From Bacillus albus (GTDB lineage Bacteria; Bacillota; Bacilli; Bacillales; Bacillaceae_G), in the NCBI RefSeq assembly GCF_001884185.1, contig NZ_MAOE01000125.1:1-64000 (forward strand): 64,000 bases of DNA. The letters are read 5' to 3'. The notes under the pieces were generated by a model that ran no database searches, was not told where the DNA came from, and saw only the letters and a program-made list of their open reading frames with translations. The translations under genes and the position numbers were made by a program. Of the stretch, positions 34,376 through 43,789 are shown piece by piece; the first letter of the stretch is position 1, and every line of letters begins with the position of its first letter.

Positions 34376-35359
34376 TTATTTTACTAGCTCTTCTATGTTA
34401 TTACTGGCCTTGATTTTTTCTGATGATAGCCAGAGTGAATAAAGTGTTCCATCCTTGTTCCTTAAAAATATGTTAAATTCCTTATTATATAGTTCTTCTT
34501 TAAGAATAGTGACTACCTTTCTCAAATCCTCTATTACATATGGATCATCTCTATATTTCATCTCACTATCATTGAAAACTAAAGTCAATTCATACTCTAG
34601 ACAATTGCCATCTTTCGGGTGTGGACAAGTAATATCCTCAATTTCAAAACGATCATTTTGAATTTCATTTAACCTTACGCCTACTTTTGTTTCAGTTTGA
34701 ATCAAATATGTCCAATAACCGCTTATTGTGTTTTTCATTGTTAAAAGCAGTTCTTCTTTCGTTATAGCTTTTTGCACATTTTGAAAAGGGAAACCTATAG
34801 ATTCACCATTATGATCCTCAATTTCAAGTTGTGTTATCTTTTTATTACTCTTCTGAATGAATTGGAATAAAGCATATATACGATCTAATTCTTTTGATTC
34901 AAATTGACTGTAATCAATCTTGGCACTCGTTTTTAAAGTTAATATTAACTTATCAGTTGGTTTCTCCTCTATATAATCATTATCCACTATATATTGAAAA
35001 ACATTTTTATTTTCAGGTTCCACATAACCTAATTTTTTAATTTCTTCTAGCATGGGTTTGAATTTTTTATATTCCTCATATGTTTTTTTCCCGTATTGAT
35101 ATTCATCACCTTTTATTCTGGAATATAAGAAACCATCTACCTCTACTCTAAATTGAATATTTTTGTTGTTTTTCGCTTGAACAGTATGGTATGTATGTCC
35201 CATATTCCCTTCATTTATACCACCCCAATCTGTTACAATCACATCCATTCCGTGCTTTTTTTTCACATATTTTTTCACCTGATCGTCGTCTTTATAATTA
35301 CAACCACTTAAACATAAGAAACAAAACACTAGCAACATTATATTTTTCATTCTTTTCAT
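34376..35359 (-). CDS. putative lipoprotein, unrecognised family
   Basis: 327 residues. The N-terminus (KRMKNIMLLVFCFLCLSGC) is a lipoprotein signal with lipobox LSGC, so it should be tethered outside the membrane. The remainder is mixed alpha/beta, rich in Lys and Asp/Glu, with a WGGINEGNMGHTYHTV segment near residue 45 resembling B. cereus group lipoproteins of unknown role. ATG at 35359 follows AAGGTG. Two tiny membrane-protein frames lie just upstream on the same strand. Confidence 0.7.
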   Translation of the reverse strand: MKRMKNIMLLVFCFLCLSGCNYKDDDQVKKYVKKKHGMDVIVTDWGGINEGNMGHTYHTVQAKNNKNIQFRVEVDGFLYSRIKGDEYQYGKKTYEEYKKFKPMLEEIKKLGYVEPENKNVFQYIVDNDYIEEKPTDKLILTLKTSAKIDYSQFESKELDRIYALFQFIQKSNKKITQLEIEDHNGESIGFPFQNVQKAITKEELLLTMKNTISGYWTYLIQTETKVGVRLNEIQNDRFEIEDITCPHPKDGNCLEYELTLVFNDSEMKYRDDPYVIEDLRKVVTILKEELYNKEFNIFLRNKDGTLYSLWLSSEKIKASNNIEELVK

Positions 35360-35434
35360 ATAACACCTTATCCTCTTCCTTGCGTAAGAAATATTCACTA
35401 ATTGAATGCTGTAGAAAAAAGAGAATAATAACAC

Positions 35435-35533
35435 CTATACATTTTTATTCTCTTTTTTATAGAAACGGGTCGAATTACAGGCAATAACCCATCCTATAAT
35501 GATTAAAGTTACAGATAATAACTTAAGGCCCAT
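35435..35533 (-). CDS. 32-residue membrane peptide
   Basis: Reads MGLKLLSVTLIIIGWVIACN then STRFYKKENKNV. A single hydrophobic helix with a positive tail. No strong ribosome-binding site: the start lies 1 nt after the stop of another small frame (35535-35632), so translational coupling would be required. Small and unconfirmed. Confidence 0.4.
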   Translation of the reverse strand: MGLKLLSVTLIIIGWVIACNSTRFYKKENKNV

Positions 35534-35534
35534 C

Positions 35535-35632
35535 TTATATATAATCTAAATCTTTAAGGTAAATAAAGGATATTACTCCTAATACAGTACCAACTATCCC
35601 TAGAATCAACCCCTTATACTTTTCTAAAACAT
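35535..35632 (-). pseudogene. frameshifted small membrane-protein gene
   Basis: AAAGGAGAAATAAG precedes an ATG at 35632 that stops after two codons. Adding one T to the following TTTT run gives a 32-residue frame: MFLEKYKGLILGIVGTVLGV then ISFIYLKDLDYI. One hydrophobic helix. So a real ribosome-binding site sits on a gene with one base missing. Confidence 0.45.
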
Positions 35633-36071
35633 CTTATTTCTCCTTTCGTACAAACTAAATATTCCATATATAAACAATACTAAATTATGGAATGTTTTCA
35701 AAGAATTAAAATTTTATATTCAGTTTATATATCAATTTCTTATATTAATAAAAAATCCCCCATAGATAAGTAAATCTAAAGGGATTAAACGGTACTCTTT
35801 TTTATAAAACAGTACGACTTTATTGTTATCTTGGCAAAATGCAGTTTCACTGTATATCCCATCCAAAATTTGATCGTACTCTCACCTTCCCTACTAACTT
35901 CAAAGGAATTCCACTCGATTATCCAGAATATATAAATAACCATTCTCACAAGGAGCGAATGTATATGAATCTATTCGAACATGAAACGTAAAACCGTTCC
36001 CCTTTCATAAGAGATCCTCCTTTTTTCTTTTCTCATCATATCATGTACTTACAAAATAGGAGGATACAATT
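35633..36071. other. intergenic stretch of about 440 nt
   Basis: AT-rich. Holds a weak AATCCC/GGGATT hairpin near 35754-35788 and a perfect AAGGAG site before a tiny 8-11 codon frame (ends NLFEHET) at 35961-35990, which may be the leftover 5' end of a lost gene or a leader. Nothing else is supported. Confidence 0.4.
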
Positions 36072-36833
36072 ATGAAACGTGATTTATTATTTTCATTACT
36101 ATTAGAAAGTGCTAATACAAATTTTAGCGGTTGGGATTTCTCTTTCATTTCAGAAACAGGTCGAATGAAGAGCGAGCCTTTATCGTGGTCGTATGGCAGT
36201 ACAGCTTTCCAGCTTATGCAGCATGCAGTATCAATGCTCGATATGGGTACTGGCGGCGGAGAGTTTTTATCTATGTTACAACCGTTTCCGTCAACTATTT
36301 ATGCTACTGAGGGCTATGCTCCAAACGTACCAATTGCTCGGAAGAAATTAGAGCCTTTAGGGGTTACCGTTGTCGAAGTAACCGAGGATACTGCTTTACC
36401 TTTTCAAGATGGTCAGTTTGATTTAATCATAAATCAACATGAATCATATGCTGCCTCTGAGGTAAACAGAATCCTTTCTCCTAATGGAATATTTCTTACA
36501 CAACAAGTTGGTGGTCTCGATTGTGCAGAACTAAATGAGCAGTTTAATGCACCGCTAAATAGCGAATTTGCAAGATGGTCGCTCGAAGCGGCATGTAGTG
36601 AGTTAAAGGAAAATGGATTTACTATTTTAGAAGAAAAAGAAGAGTTCCCTTTTCAACGCTTTTACGACATTGGAGCTGTCGTCTATTATTTAAAAGCGAT
36701 TCCGTGGCAAGTTCCTAATTTTACTGTTGAAAGGTATTATGAGGAATTATATCGTATACATGAAATCATCTTGCAAAAAGGATATTTTGATGTGAAGCAA
36801 CATCGTTTTCTAATTAAGGCGATTCGCAGTTAA
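36072..36833 (+). CDS. class I SAM-dependent methyltransferase
   Basis: 253 residues. Motif I is SMLDMGTGGGEFLSML (about residues 56-71), with an acidic end of strand 2 (YATEGYAPN) and DLIINQHESYA as motif IV-like. Substrate unknown. ATG follows TAGGAGGATACAATT. Monocistronic with its own terminator. Confidence 0.87.
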   Translation: MKRDLLFSLLLESANTNFSGWDFSFISETGRMKSEPLSWSYGSTAFQLMQHAVSMLDMGTGGGEFLSMLQPFPSTIYATEGYAPNVPIARKKLEPLGVTVVEVTEDTALPFQDGQFDLIINQHESYAASEVNRILSPNGIFLTQQVGGLDCAELNEQFNAPLNSEFARWSLEAACSELKENGFTILEEKEEFPFQRFYDIGAVVYYLKAIPWQVPNFTVERYYEELYRIHEIILQKGYFDVKQHRFLIKAIRS

Positions 36834-36847
36834 TCATGGAGAATATG

Positions 36848-36878
36848 AAAAAGAGATGGATCTACCATCTCTTTTTTA
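36848..36878. terminator. bidirectional terminator
   Basis: AAAAAGAGATGG/CCATCTCTTTTT with 5-nt loop, between convergent genes. Confidence 0.88.
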
Positions 36879-36881
36879 TTT

Positions 36882-37739
36882 TTAGTCAATATTTTCTATA
36901 TTTAAATACTTCGTTTCACAGTAATAGCCTTTGCCGCCAACATAAACCTTTTCTATTTTATTCTCGCTATCAGTTGCTAATTTAACTAATATTTCAGAAG
37001 GCGAGTGTAAAGAATAACCTTGTTCAAATACATAGACTTCTTTTTGCAAATAGTGCTGTTCATAAAGATAGCAAGCTAATGCACCGTTTGAAGTTCCAGT
37101 CGCTGCTTCTTCATTAATGTCGTATAGTGGAGCAAAGTTTCTGCATATTATTCGATTGTCATTAAAAGTATATAGATGCATTCCGACAACATTATAATAC
37201 TTGCTGATTTCTTTCATTTTTTCAAAATTAGGTTGCAGTGTATGTAATTGTGTTTCGCTTTTTATAGGAATTAAAATATCTTTTAAGCCCGTGGAGACAA
37301 TTTGAATTGGGTATGTATTGTCTATAGCTTTACTATCAAAACAGTCGATGAACTCGTTTGGAGATATAACATCATAGAATATCGGTTCGTTTTGTTCCAT
37401 GAATATGATGTCATCTTTTATGGTAATAGTAAGAACACCACTGTTCGTTTCAATCGTATAGCGATTCTTGAAAAGTTTATTTACATGCATCAGTATCGAG
37501 AAAGAGCCAATTGTCGCATGACCACATAAATCAACTTCCTCTTTTGGTGTAAAATACTCAATTTTATAATCTGCAATTTCAGATTCTGATATAAATGCGG
37601 TTTCCGCATAGCCCAGTTGTTTGGCTATTGCCATTTTTTGAGTAGTGGTCAATGGAGTTTCCATAAATACCACTCCTGCTTTATTTCCACCTTTATGATC
37701 CTTGCTAAATGCACTTGCAACATAAACGGATATTTTCAT
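36882..37739 (-). CDS. PhzF family protein
   Basis: 285 residues with the PhzF/diaminopimelate-epimerase-like fold: VYVASAFSKDHKGGNKAGVV, the catalytic-type Glu in GYAETAFI, DLCGHATIGSF, and ATGTSNGALACYL. Isomerase-like, natural substrate unknown. ATG at 37739 is chosen for GAGGAAGG upstream. Monocistronic. Confidence 0.88.
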   Translation of the reverse strand: MKISVYVASAFSKDHKGGNKAGVVFMETPLTTTQKMAIAKQLGYAETAFISESEIADYKIEYFTPKEEVDLCGHATIGSFSILMHVNKLFKNRYTIETNSGVLTITIKDDIIFMEQNEPIFYDVISPNEFIDCFDSKAIDNTYPIQIVSTGLKDILIPIKSETQLHTLQPNFEKMKEISKYYNVVGMHLYTFNDNRIICRNFAPLYDINEEAATGTSNGALACYLYEQHYLQKEVYVFEQGYSLHSPSEILVKLATDSENKIEKVYVGGKGYYCETKYLNIENID

Positions 37740-37846
37740 AAGATACCTTCCTCGCATATATAATGAGAGCAATTAACGTAAAAATGCTGATTGCTCTATT
37801 AAAATAATCTCTACTAGATTATAAGAGTAATTATTTTCATACTTTT

Positions 37847-38371
37847 CTATTGAGAAACAAGTTGCTTTTCATACCTTTTGTTCGCGTCATCTTCCGTCAA
37901 ACATGTAGTTGTGTATTTAATAACATTCCGGTTATCATATGTGAATATATGCTCTAGCTTATTTTCTTCTTTTAATATGATCGGTAAGTATTTTTGTAAA
38001 TTGCTAACTACACCTCTATTATCACGATTTAATATCCAATCAATTTCTTTCCATTCTAATAATCCTTCCGCCGTACTTAATGGTGTATTCATATGTACTC
38101 CATCTGGCAAATCAGCAAGGAACACATACATTCCCTCATTATCCCAAGACTCGTCTTTATCTTTAAAAATAACATTCCCCTTATATGTTACACTCGGAAG
38201 CTCTATTCCCGTTTCCTCAAGCGTTTCTCTAATAATTCCTTCGTATGGCGTTTCATTCTCTTCTATTTTTCCTCCGACACCATTCCACATTCCCATATTT
38301 GGCTTTTTATTTCTATTCAATAAAAGTATTTCATTTCCTTTTCTAATGAAGCAAATTGTGTATTTGTACAT
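37847..38371 (-). CDS. NUDIX hydrolase, MutT-like
   Basis: 174 residues. Nudix box GGKIEENETPYEGIIRETLE then ETG, near residue 33. The N-terminal KYTICFIRKGNEILLLNR and WNGVGGKIE are typical of MutT/8-oxo-dGTPase members. ATG at 38371 is favoured because AAAGGA lies upstream; an ATG 18 nt earlier lacks a site. Confidence 0.87.
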   Translation of the reverse strand: MYKYTICFIRKGNEILLLNRNKKPNMGMWNGVGGKIEENETPYEGIIRETLEETGIELPSVTYKGNVIFKDKDESWDNEGMYVFLADLPDGVHMNTPLSTAEGLLEWKEIDWILNRDNRGVVSNLQKYLPIILKEENKLEHIFTYDNRNVIKYTTTCLTEDDANKRYEKQLVSQ

Positions 38372-38527
38372 CCGTCCATTTCCTTTCATTTACACATGAG
38401 TTATTTAGCTTATTTTTAAGTAAAAACACTCGCCTTACAATTCCTTACTACATAATATATAGTACAACTTTCATACGTAAACACTTTACGTAAAGCGAAA
38501 GAATCCTTTTTAGAAAGGAGAATTAAC

Positions 38528-39151
38528 ATCAATACTATAAGCAATGAATTTCTAAAACTTTATTACGACAGCAACGTTTGGTTACACGATACACACTGGC
38601 TCGGAGTTCCAATCTGTAAACTTCCCTCTGATCTTTTTTTGTACCAAGAGATCATTCATGAATTAAAACCCGATTTAATTATTGAATGTGGAACGTTCCA
38701 TGGTGGTAGCGCACTGTATTTAGCTTCTATATTAGATTTAATAGGAAAAGGTCATGTACTTACTATCGATATCATTCCGCAGCCAAATCGGCCATCACAT
38801 AATCGGATTACGTATTTAACAGCTTCTTCTGTTTCTGTACAGGCCGTCCAAACCATTTTAAGTATGCGCAAACCTGATGATGTGATTTTAGTTATTTTAG
38901 ATTCTGATCATAGTAAAGAGCATGTCTCAAAAGAACTTTTACTTTATAAATCGATTGTAACAACAGGCAGTTACATGATTGTAGAAGATACAAGCATTAA
39001 CGGAAACCCTCTCCTACCTAATTTTGGCCCTGGTCCAATGGAAGCTGTAGAAGAATTTTTAACTAAAAATAACAACTTCATAATCGATGAGTCTAAGCAT
39101 AAGTTTTTCATCTCACTTAATCCTAAAGGTTTTTTAAAGAAGATAAAGTGA
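38528..39151 (+). CDS. CmcI-like (cephalosporin hydroxylase family) methyltransferase with non-standard start
   Basis: About 207 residues. LIIECGTFHGGSALYLASIL is the SAM-binding motif I, with ILDSDHSKEHVSKEL and VEDTSINGNPLLPNFGPGPM as in CmcI-family proteins. The frame continues upstream of the first available TTG (38639) through YYDSNVWLHDTHWLGVPICK, a family-typical N-terminus, to an ATC at 38528 that sits 7 nt after a perfect AAAGGAG. No ATG, GTG or TTG fits that site. So either ATC is used or an ATG has mutated. The stop codon lies in the bcr1 repeat. Confidence 0.72.
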   Translation: MNTISNEFLKLYYDSNVWLHDTHWLGVPICKLPSDLFLYQEIIHELKPDLIIECGTFHGGSALYLASILDLIGKGHVLTIDIIPQPNRPSHNRITYLTASSVSVQAVQTILSMRKPDDVILVILDSDHSKEHVSKELLLYKSIVTTGSYMIVEDTSINGNPLLPNFGPGPMEAVEEFLTKNNNFIIDESKHKFFISLNPKGFLKKIK

Positions 39152-39335
39152 AACTTTAATAAGTGGGGGGTTCATCCCCACTTATTATTAGTTGAACCAA
39201 TCGGGCTTTTACGGGCAGTTGATCTCCCACCTAACTCCTTTGCACAGCTGAATTTTGAGGTGGGAGTCTTACTGCCCGTTAATGCGGGGTAAAGTGAAAC
39301 TTTAATAAGTGGGGTTTTGTATAACCCCACTTATT
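39143..39335 (+). repeat. bcr1-like repeat, full copy plus partial tandem copy
   Basis: One copy spans about 39143-39292. Its start AAAGTGAAACTTTAATAAGT recurs at 39292-39310, opening a partial second copy. Internal pairing is strong: AATAAGTGGGG/CCCCACTTATT in both copies, and ACGGGCAGT with ACTGCCCGT enclosing TCCCACCT and AGGTGGGA. Relics of the same element lie at 10779 and 13192. I assign it to bcr1 of the B. cereus group from memory of the element's sequence. It overlaps the stop codons of both flanking genes. Confidence 0.75.
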
Positions 39336-39852
39336 CTATGATCTTCATTTTTGAAAACGGATAATAGACAAATTCCACTTTGCCGATTATATTATCTTCT
39401 TCAATATATCCTAAGCCATTTCGACTATCTCTACTAAGTTCACGATTATCTCCCATTACAAATAACTTATTTGGCGGGATTTTTGTCTTTTGAAAATTAT
39501 AAAACACTTGCGTATTATTGAATAAATCTTTATTTGTATACGGTTCTTCTTGCTTTTTATCATTCACATATACTGATCCATTCGTAATGTTAATTACGTC
39601 TCCAGGAAGTCCTATTACTCGTTTTACATAATATTTCGACTCATCCTCTTCCTTTATAATGACAATTTCCCCGTGCTCTAAATTAGAAAAATGCACTGCT
39701 GCTTTATTTACAAATACGTAGTCTTCTTCATATAAAGTCGGTTGCATCGATTTCCCTTCCACTTTACATAAAGTAAAAGAATGATAGGCTACTACCAAAA
39801 CAAACACGAAGAGTATGCATTTCCCCCAGCCTCTTTTAATCTCCTGTTTCAT
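39331..39852 (-). CDS. signal peptidase I
   Basis: 173 residues. One N-terminal membrane helix (CILFVFVLVVAYHSFTL), catalytic Ser in VEGKSMQPTL, catalytic Lys in YYVKRVIGLPGD, and box E MGDNRELSRDSR. Removes signal peptides outside the membrane. ATG at 39852 has GGTGGG 7 nt upstream; nearer ATG and GTG codons crowd that site. The stop codon lies in the bcr1 hairpin. Confidence 0.92.
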   Translation of the reverse strand: MKQEIKRGWGKCILFVFVLVVAYHSFTLCKVEGKSMQPTLYEEDYVFVNKAAVHFSNLEHGEIVIIKEEDESKYYVKRVIGLPGDVINITNGSVYVNDKKQEEPYTNKDLFNNTQVFYNFQKTKIPPNKLFVMGDNRELSRDSRNGLGYIEEDNIIGKVEFVYYPFSKMKIIE

Positions 39853-39895
39853 ATCCATTCCCACCTTATTTAAACGCTTTTTAACTCAAAAAATA

Positions 39896-39928
39896 TATCA
39901 CTGCACAATAAGTTTCTGTGCAGTGATA
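39896..39928 (-). terminator. terminator of the penicillin-binding protein gene
   Basis: TATCACTGCACA pairs with TGTGCAGTGATA (12 bp), followed on the minus strand by a T-rich tail. It lies just after the stop at 39935. Confidence 0.85.
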
Positions 39929-39934
39929 CTATTT

Positions 39935-42088
39935 TTACTGGGCCTTGTTCAGCTGTTCTACTGGGACTGGATTTCCACCCGCTCTTTTCGCTTTCAATTC
40001 AAAATACGCATCCAAAATCTCTTTACCAATCGCGGAATTAATTCCTGATTTGTCATCATTCACCCAAGGTACAACAACTGAAAAAGCAACTTCCGGATCA
40101 GCATCATATGGTGCATAACCGGCAAGAGTTAAATTATAACATTTTTTTCGGTTATAGTTTTCATCTCTTCCAATATCGCTTTCTCCACCATATACAGTTT
40201 CAGCTGTTCCTGTTTTTCCAGCTGGTTTATACGGTAATCCTTTAAACGTTGCAGTACCTGTCCCGTCAGTTTCTTGAAAAACTCTTCTAAACCCTTCTTT
40301 TACATGATTAATGTATGAAGTGTCCATATCCACTCGATTTAAAATAACTGGTTCAATAGACCGAACAACTTTTCCAATATCCTCTGGTCTATGTGGTTGC
40401 TCTCTCACTTCTTGTACAATTTGTGGTTTCATTCGGTAACCGCCGTTCGCAATTGTTGACATATATTGAGCAAGTTGAAGCGGCGTATATGTATCATACT
40501 GTCCAATCGCGTAATCAAGTAAAAAACCAGGTATGTCATCTGTTCTACCCATTTGACCAATCGATTCATTCGGCAGATCAATTCCAGTCGGTACACCTAA
40601 GCCGAACTGTCTAAAGTAGTAGCGCATTTTATTAAATGTCTCTTTTTTAATATCTAGTGGATTATTTGGCACATAGTTTATACCTGCCATTTTTAACGCT
40701 GTATTAAACATATAGACGTTTGATGAAACTTGTAAAGCTCTTAAATCATCAATATCTCCAAAGTCTTTCCACGATTTCTTTGGCTTAGTACTTCCTTTAA
40801 AGTACATTGGTGCATCAAAGAAATGTGTATACGGCTTAATTGTTTCAGTTTGATATCCGGCTAATAACGTAGCCCCTTTCACAGTTGATCCTAACTCATA
40901 AGAACTTGTCATCGTTCCTAAAGCAAAGTCTTCTATTTGCATCCCGCCATCTTTATTTACAATTTTCTTTCCAGCCATCGATAAAATTTGACCGTTTTTC
41001 GGGTTCATCATTACAACGAATGCACGATCCATCATCGGTTCTGCAGAATGAAATGCTCGTAAATTCTTTTCAAGACTTTCCTCTACTTTTTTCTGTAACT
41101 CCATATCCACTGTTAACATTAAGTTGTTACCACTTTTTCCTTCGGTCACTTTTTCAGTTCGAATAATATTTCCTACTTTATCCGTAATATTTTTCGACTG
41201 TTCTTTCGTTCCATGTAATGCATCCTCGTACTGTTTCTCGATGTAACTCTTACCAATACGGTCATTTCGGTTATAATCACGCACTAAATAATAATCTAAC
41301 TGTTCTCTTGGCAAGCCCTCATTTTCAGTAGAAACGCTACCAAGGATGGAACGAAGTATTTTATCATTTGGGTATTCACGTTCCCAGTCCACTGTCGTAT
41401 CCACTCCTGGCAAACTTGCCAATCTTTCACTTACGACTGCGTATTCATTTTGACTTACATCTTTTTTTACGATTTGCGGCGTCATTTTATATCCCGCATT
41501 CATTTTACTTTTAATTGCTAGTACTTCTAAATCCTCTTTTGAAAGTTCGCTTAATTCTTCTTGCGTAATTCTTTCCCTACGTAACTCTTCTACTTTTTTA
41601 TCTAATTCTTTTCCTTCTATTTCTTGCTCCCTAAATTTACTATCATCTTCTTTTGTCACTTTTGCAGCTGCTCGCTTTTCATTTAACTGCATCCAAAAAT
41701 CTTTTTTATCTGTTTCTGTCAACTTATCTATATCTTCTGGTGACATTTCTATTAGCTGCGCTAACTGCCTTGCTACTTGTAAAACTTCTTTCGAATCTAC
41801 CCCTTTCATTTTCGTATATGTAACGGTTCGTAGTGGTTTGTTATTTACAATCACTTGGCCTTGCCGATCAAACATTTTCCCTCTAGGAACAGGCGTGCTT
41901 ACCGTTACATCTTCCTTTTTGTTCACTTCATTTCTATACGTTTCTCCATCAATGATTTGTACTTTACCTAATTGAATTATAATAGCTGAAAATAAAAGAA
42001 AGACGATAAAAAATAGTACATTTAACCGAAAAGGAATATGGGTCTTTTTCTTTTTCGATTGTTTCTTCTGCTCCTTTTTCTGTCTCAT
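39935..42088 (-). CDS. class B penicillin-binding protein (PBP2-like transpeptidase)
   Basis: 717 residues. N-terminal membrane helix (FRLNVLFFIVFLLFSAIIIQ), dimerisation domain with PRGKMFDRQG, a long charged insert (about residues 95-180), and a transpeptidase domain with SxxK in YELGSTVKGATL, SxN in VSSNVYMF and KTG in AGKTGTAET. Crosslinks peptidoglycan, as in PbpA/PbpH for wall elongation. ATG at 42088 is chosen because GAGGGAG lies 5 nt upstream. Beta-lactam sensitivity cannot be read from this. Confidence 0.9.
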   Translation of the reverse strand: MRQKKEQKKQSKKKKTHIPFRLNVLFFIVFLLFSAIIIQLGKVQIIDGETYRNEVNKKEDVTVSTPVPRGKMFDRQGQVIVNNKPLRTVTYTKMKGVDSKEVLQVARQLAQLIEMSPEDIDKLTETDKKDFWMQLNEKRAAAKVTKEDDSKFREQEIEGKELDKKVEELRRERITQEELSELSKEDLEVLAIKSKMNAGYKMTPQIVKKDVSQNEYAVVSERLASLPGVDTTVDWEREYPNDKILRSILGSVSTENEGLPREQLDYYLVRDYNRNDRIGKSYIEKQYEDALHGTKEQSKNITDKVGNIIRTEKVTEGKSGNNLMLTVDMELQKKVEESLEKNLRAFHSAEPMMDRAFVVMMNPKNGQILSMAGKKIVNKDGGMQIEDFALGTMTSSYELGSTVKGATLLAGYQTETIKPYTHFFDAPMYFKGSTKPKKSWKDFGDIDDLRALQVSSNVYMFNTALKMAGINYVPNNPLDIKKETFNKMRYYFRQFGLGVPTGIDLPNESIGQMGRTDDIPGFLLDYAIGQYDTYTPLQLAQYMSTIANGGYRMKPQIVQEVREQPHRPEDIGKVVRSIEPVILNRVDMDTSYINHVKEGFRRVFQETDGTGTATFKGLPYKPAGKTGTAETVYGGESDIGRDENYNRKKCYNLTLAGYAPYDADPEVAFSVVVPWVNDDKSGINSAIGKEILDAYFELKAKRAGGNPVPVEQLNKAQ

Positions 42089-42280
42089 TTCGCTCCCTCG
42101 CTTCATTCTATTAACATTTCTACATAGAACCATTATGTATCAAATTTATTTATATGATATATATAGAATTTTATATTAATTACAAAAGAAATAAAAGATT
42201 TAATTTTCAGTTTTTTAATTTTATATCCTATTTATTACCATTCCCCTTAATTCGTCATAACATGAATTTTCTTCAAACAA

Positions 42281-42315
42281 AAAACTGAGGTGTTCTCTAT
42301 ACACCCCAGTGTTTT
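42281..42315 (-). terminator. terminator of the sirtuin gene
   Basis: AAAACTGAGGTGT and ACACCCCAGTGTTTT pair with one internal mismatch, just downstream of 42323. The spacer 42089-42280 holds nothing further. Confidence 0.7.
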
Positions 42316-42322
42316 CGTTAAC

Positions 42323-43051
42323 TTATTTCATTGAAGATAACCCTTCAACAAACTCACCAATCTTATTTTGAAAAACAAAATCAAAGTTATATTCTTGCCC
42401 TGTTGACTCTTCATTTACTAAAATTGTCGTTGCCCCGATTTCCCTCTTTGCAATTTGTGGGAATGAAGCGACAGGTTGTACTTTTAATGACGTGCCCATA
42501 ACGATAAATACATCTGTCTCATATAAACGTGTTATCGCATTTTGATATTGCGGCAATGTATCTCCGTATAAAACAACGTCTGGATTTAAAATAAAATTAC
42601 ACTTCTGACAACGAGGCACTTCATGATCAATCATATACTGCAAATCATATCCCGCTTTACACTTCGGACAATGTGCTGTTTGAAGCGTTCCGTGTAAATC
42701 AATGACATGTTTACTACCGCCTAATTGATGTAAACCATCAATATTTTGCGTTAAAATCGTAATATCTTTCCCTTGTTCTTCGAATTCAGCTAAAAAACGA
42801 TGACCACGATTTGGTTTATATTGATGAAACGTATTAATTTGAAAGATTTCTTTATAATGCTTCCAAAATTCTTTTGGACTTCTATTATAATATCCTCTTG
42901 ATAAATACATCTCCACATTCGCATCAGCATACAATCCATTTGCTGAACGGAAATCGGGAATGCCACTTTCCGTACTTGCCCCTGCGCCTGTTAACACTGT
43001 AATTTTCTTCGCTTTTTCTAAAATTGAACGTACTTCTTCAAATTGTTGCAC
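42323..43051 (-). CDS. NAD-dependent protein deacylase (Sir2 family)
   Basis: 242 residues. GAGASTESGIPDFRSANGLY is the NAD-binding loop, TQNIDGLHQLGG and IDLHGTLQTAHCPKC follow (catalytic His), with the zinc Cys pairs CPKC and CQKC. MGTSLKVQPVAS near the C-terminus. Removes acyl groups from lysine in cytosolic proteins. GTG at 43051 follows AGAGG at 8 nt; an earlier GTG at 43060 abuts the site. Confidence 0.92.
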   Translation of the reverse strand: MQQFEEVRSILEKAKKITVLTGAGASTESGIPDFRSANGLYADANVEMYLSRGYYNRSPKEFWKHYKEIFQINTFHQYKPNRGHRFLAEFEEQGKDITILTQNIDGLHQLGGSKHVIDLHGTLQTAHCPKCKAGYDLQYMIDHEVPRCQKCNFILNPDVVLYGDTLPQYQNAITRLYETDVFIVMGTSLKVQPVASFPQIAKREIGATTILVNEESTGQEYNFDFVFQNKIGEFVEGLSSMK

Positions 43052-43126
43052 AAAAATCACCTCTATGTATTTTCCTATACTTATTATACCAGTTGTTTAC
43101 AGGAGGTGTTGTATGATTCGTTTTAT

Positions 43127-43774
43127 TTAATGCGTCGTGCCCCCAACTTCCATAATATCCACCTCAACTGTCGTCGTTACCTCAACTGCCAATTCTATTC
43201 CTTTACGAATAGTAGAAAGTGACATACTCGGTTGACCTGGATAGTTACTCGCTTGCTCTGGTAAGAACGGAATATGAATAAATCCGCCTTTTATTTCCTT
43301 ATCACGTTTCACTAGTTCATGCATGAGACCGTAGAATAAGTGATTACAAACGAATGTACCTGCTGTTTGTGAAACGGAAGCTGGTATGCCTTCTTCTTGA
43401 ACTCTTTTTACAATTGCTTTCATCGGAAGCGTAGACCAATAGGCAGCTGGTCCTTCTTCTACAACTGATACATCTACCGGCTGAATTCCTTCATTGTCAG
43501 GAATTCTTGCATCATCAACGTTAATTGCGACACGCTCTACCGTAATATCTGGTCTGCCTCCAGCTTGTCCGATACATATAATTATTTCTGGGTTTAGTTC
43601 TTCTATATACTCTTTTAAAACTTGTATTGATTTATGAAATACAGTTGGTACTTGTTTACTAATAATCTTGTACCCTCCGATTGTTTTTTCATGTAAACTT
43701 TTTGCAACTTCCCAAGCTGGGTTAATGCTTTCTCCGCCGAACGGATCGAACCCTGTTAGTAATACTGTTTTCAT
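43127..43774 (-). CDS. pcp: pyroglutamyl-peptidase I
   Basis: 215 residues, full length. [17 protein letters not shown] at the N-terminus, catalytic Glu in DITVERVAI, Cys in [11 protein letters not shown] and His in [12 protein letters not shown]. Removes N-terminal pyroglutamate from peptides in the cytosol. Last gene of a cluster for 5-oxoproline use. ATG with TAGGAGGGAAAACT upstream. Confidence 0.95.
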   Translation of the reverse strand: MKTVLLTGFDPFGGESINPAWEVAKSLHEKTIGGYKIISKQVPTVFHKSIQVLKEYIEELNPEIIICIGQAGGRPDITVERVAINVDDARIPDNEGIQPVDVSVVEEGPAAYWSTLPMKAIVKRVQEEGIPASVSQTAGTFVCNHLFYGLMHELVKRDKEIKGGFIHIPFLPEQASNYPGQPSMSLSTIRKGIELAVEVTTTVEVDIMEVGGTTH

Positions 43775-43789
43775 AGTTTTCCCTCCTAA

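Noticed and set aside
35961-35990. Tiny frame ending NLFEHET with a good ribosome-binding site
   Set aside because: Too short to call; may be the leftover 5' end of a lost gene. Mentioned only in the intergenic entry.
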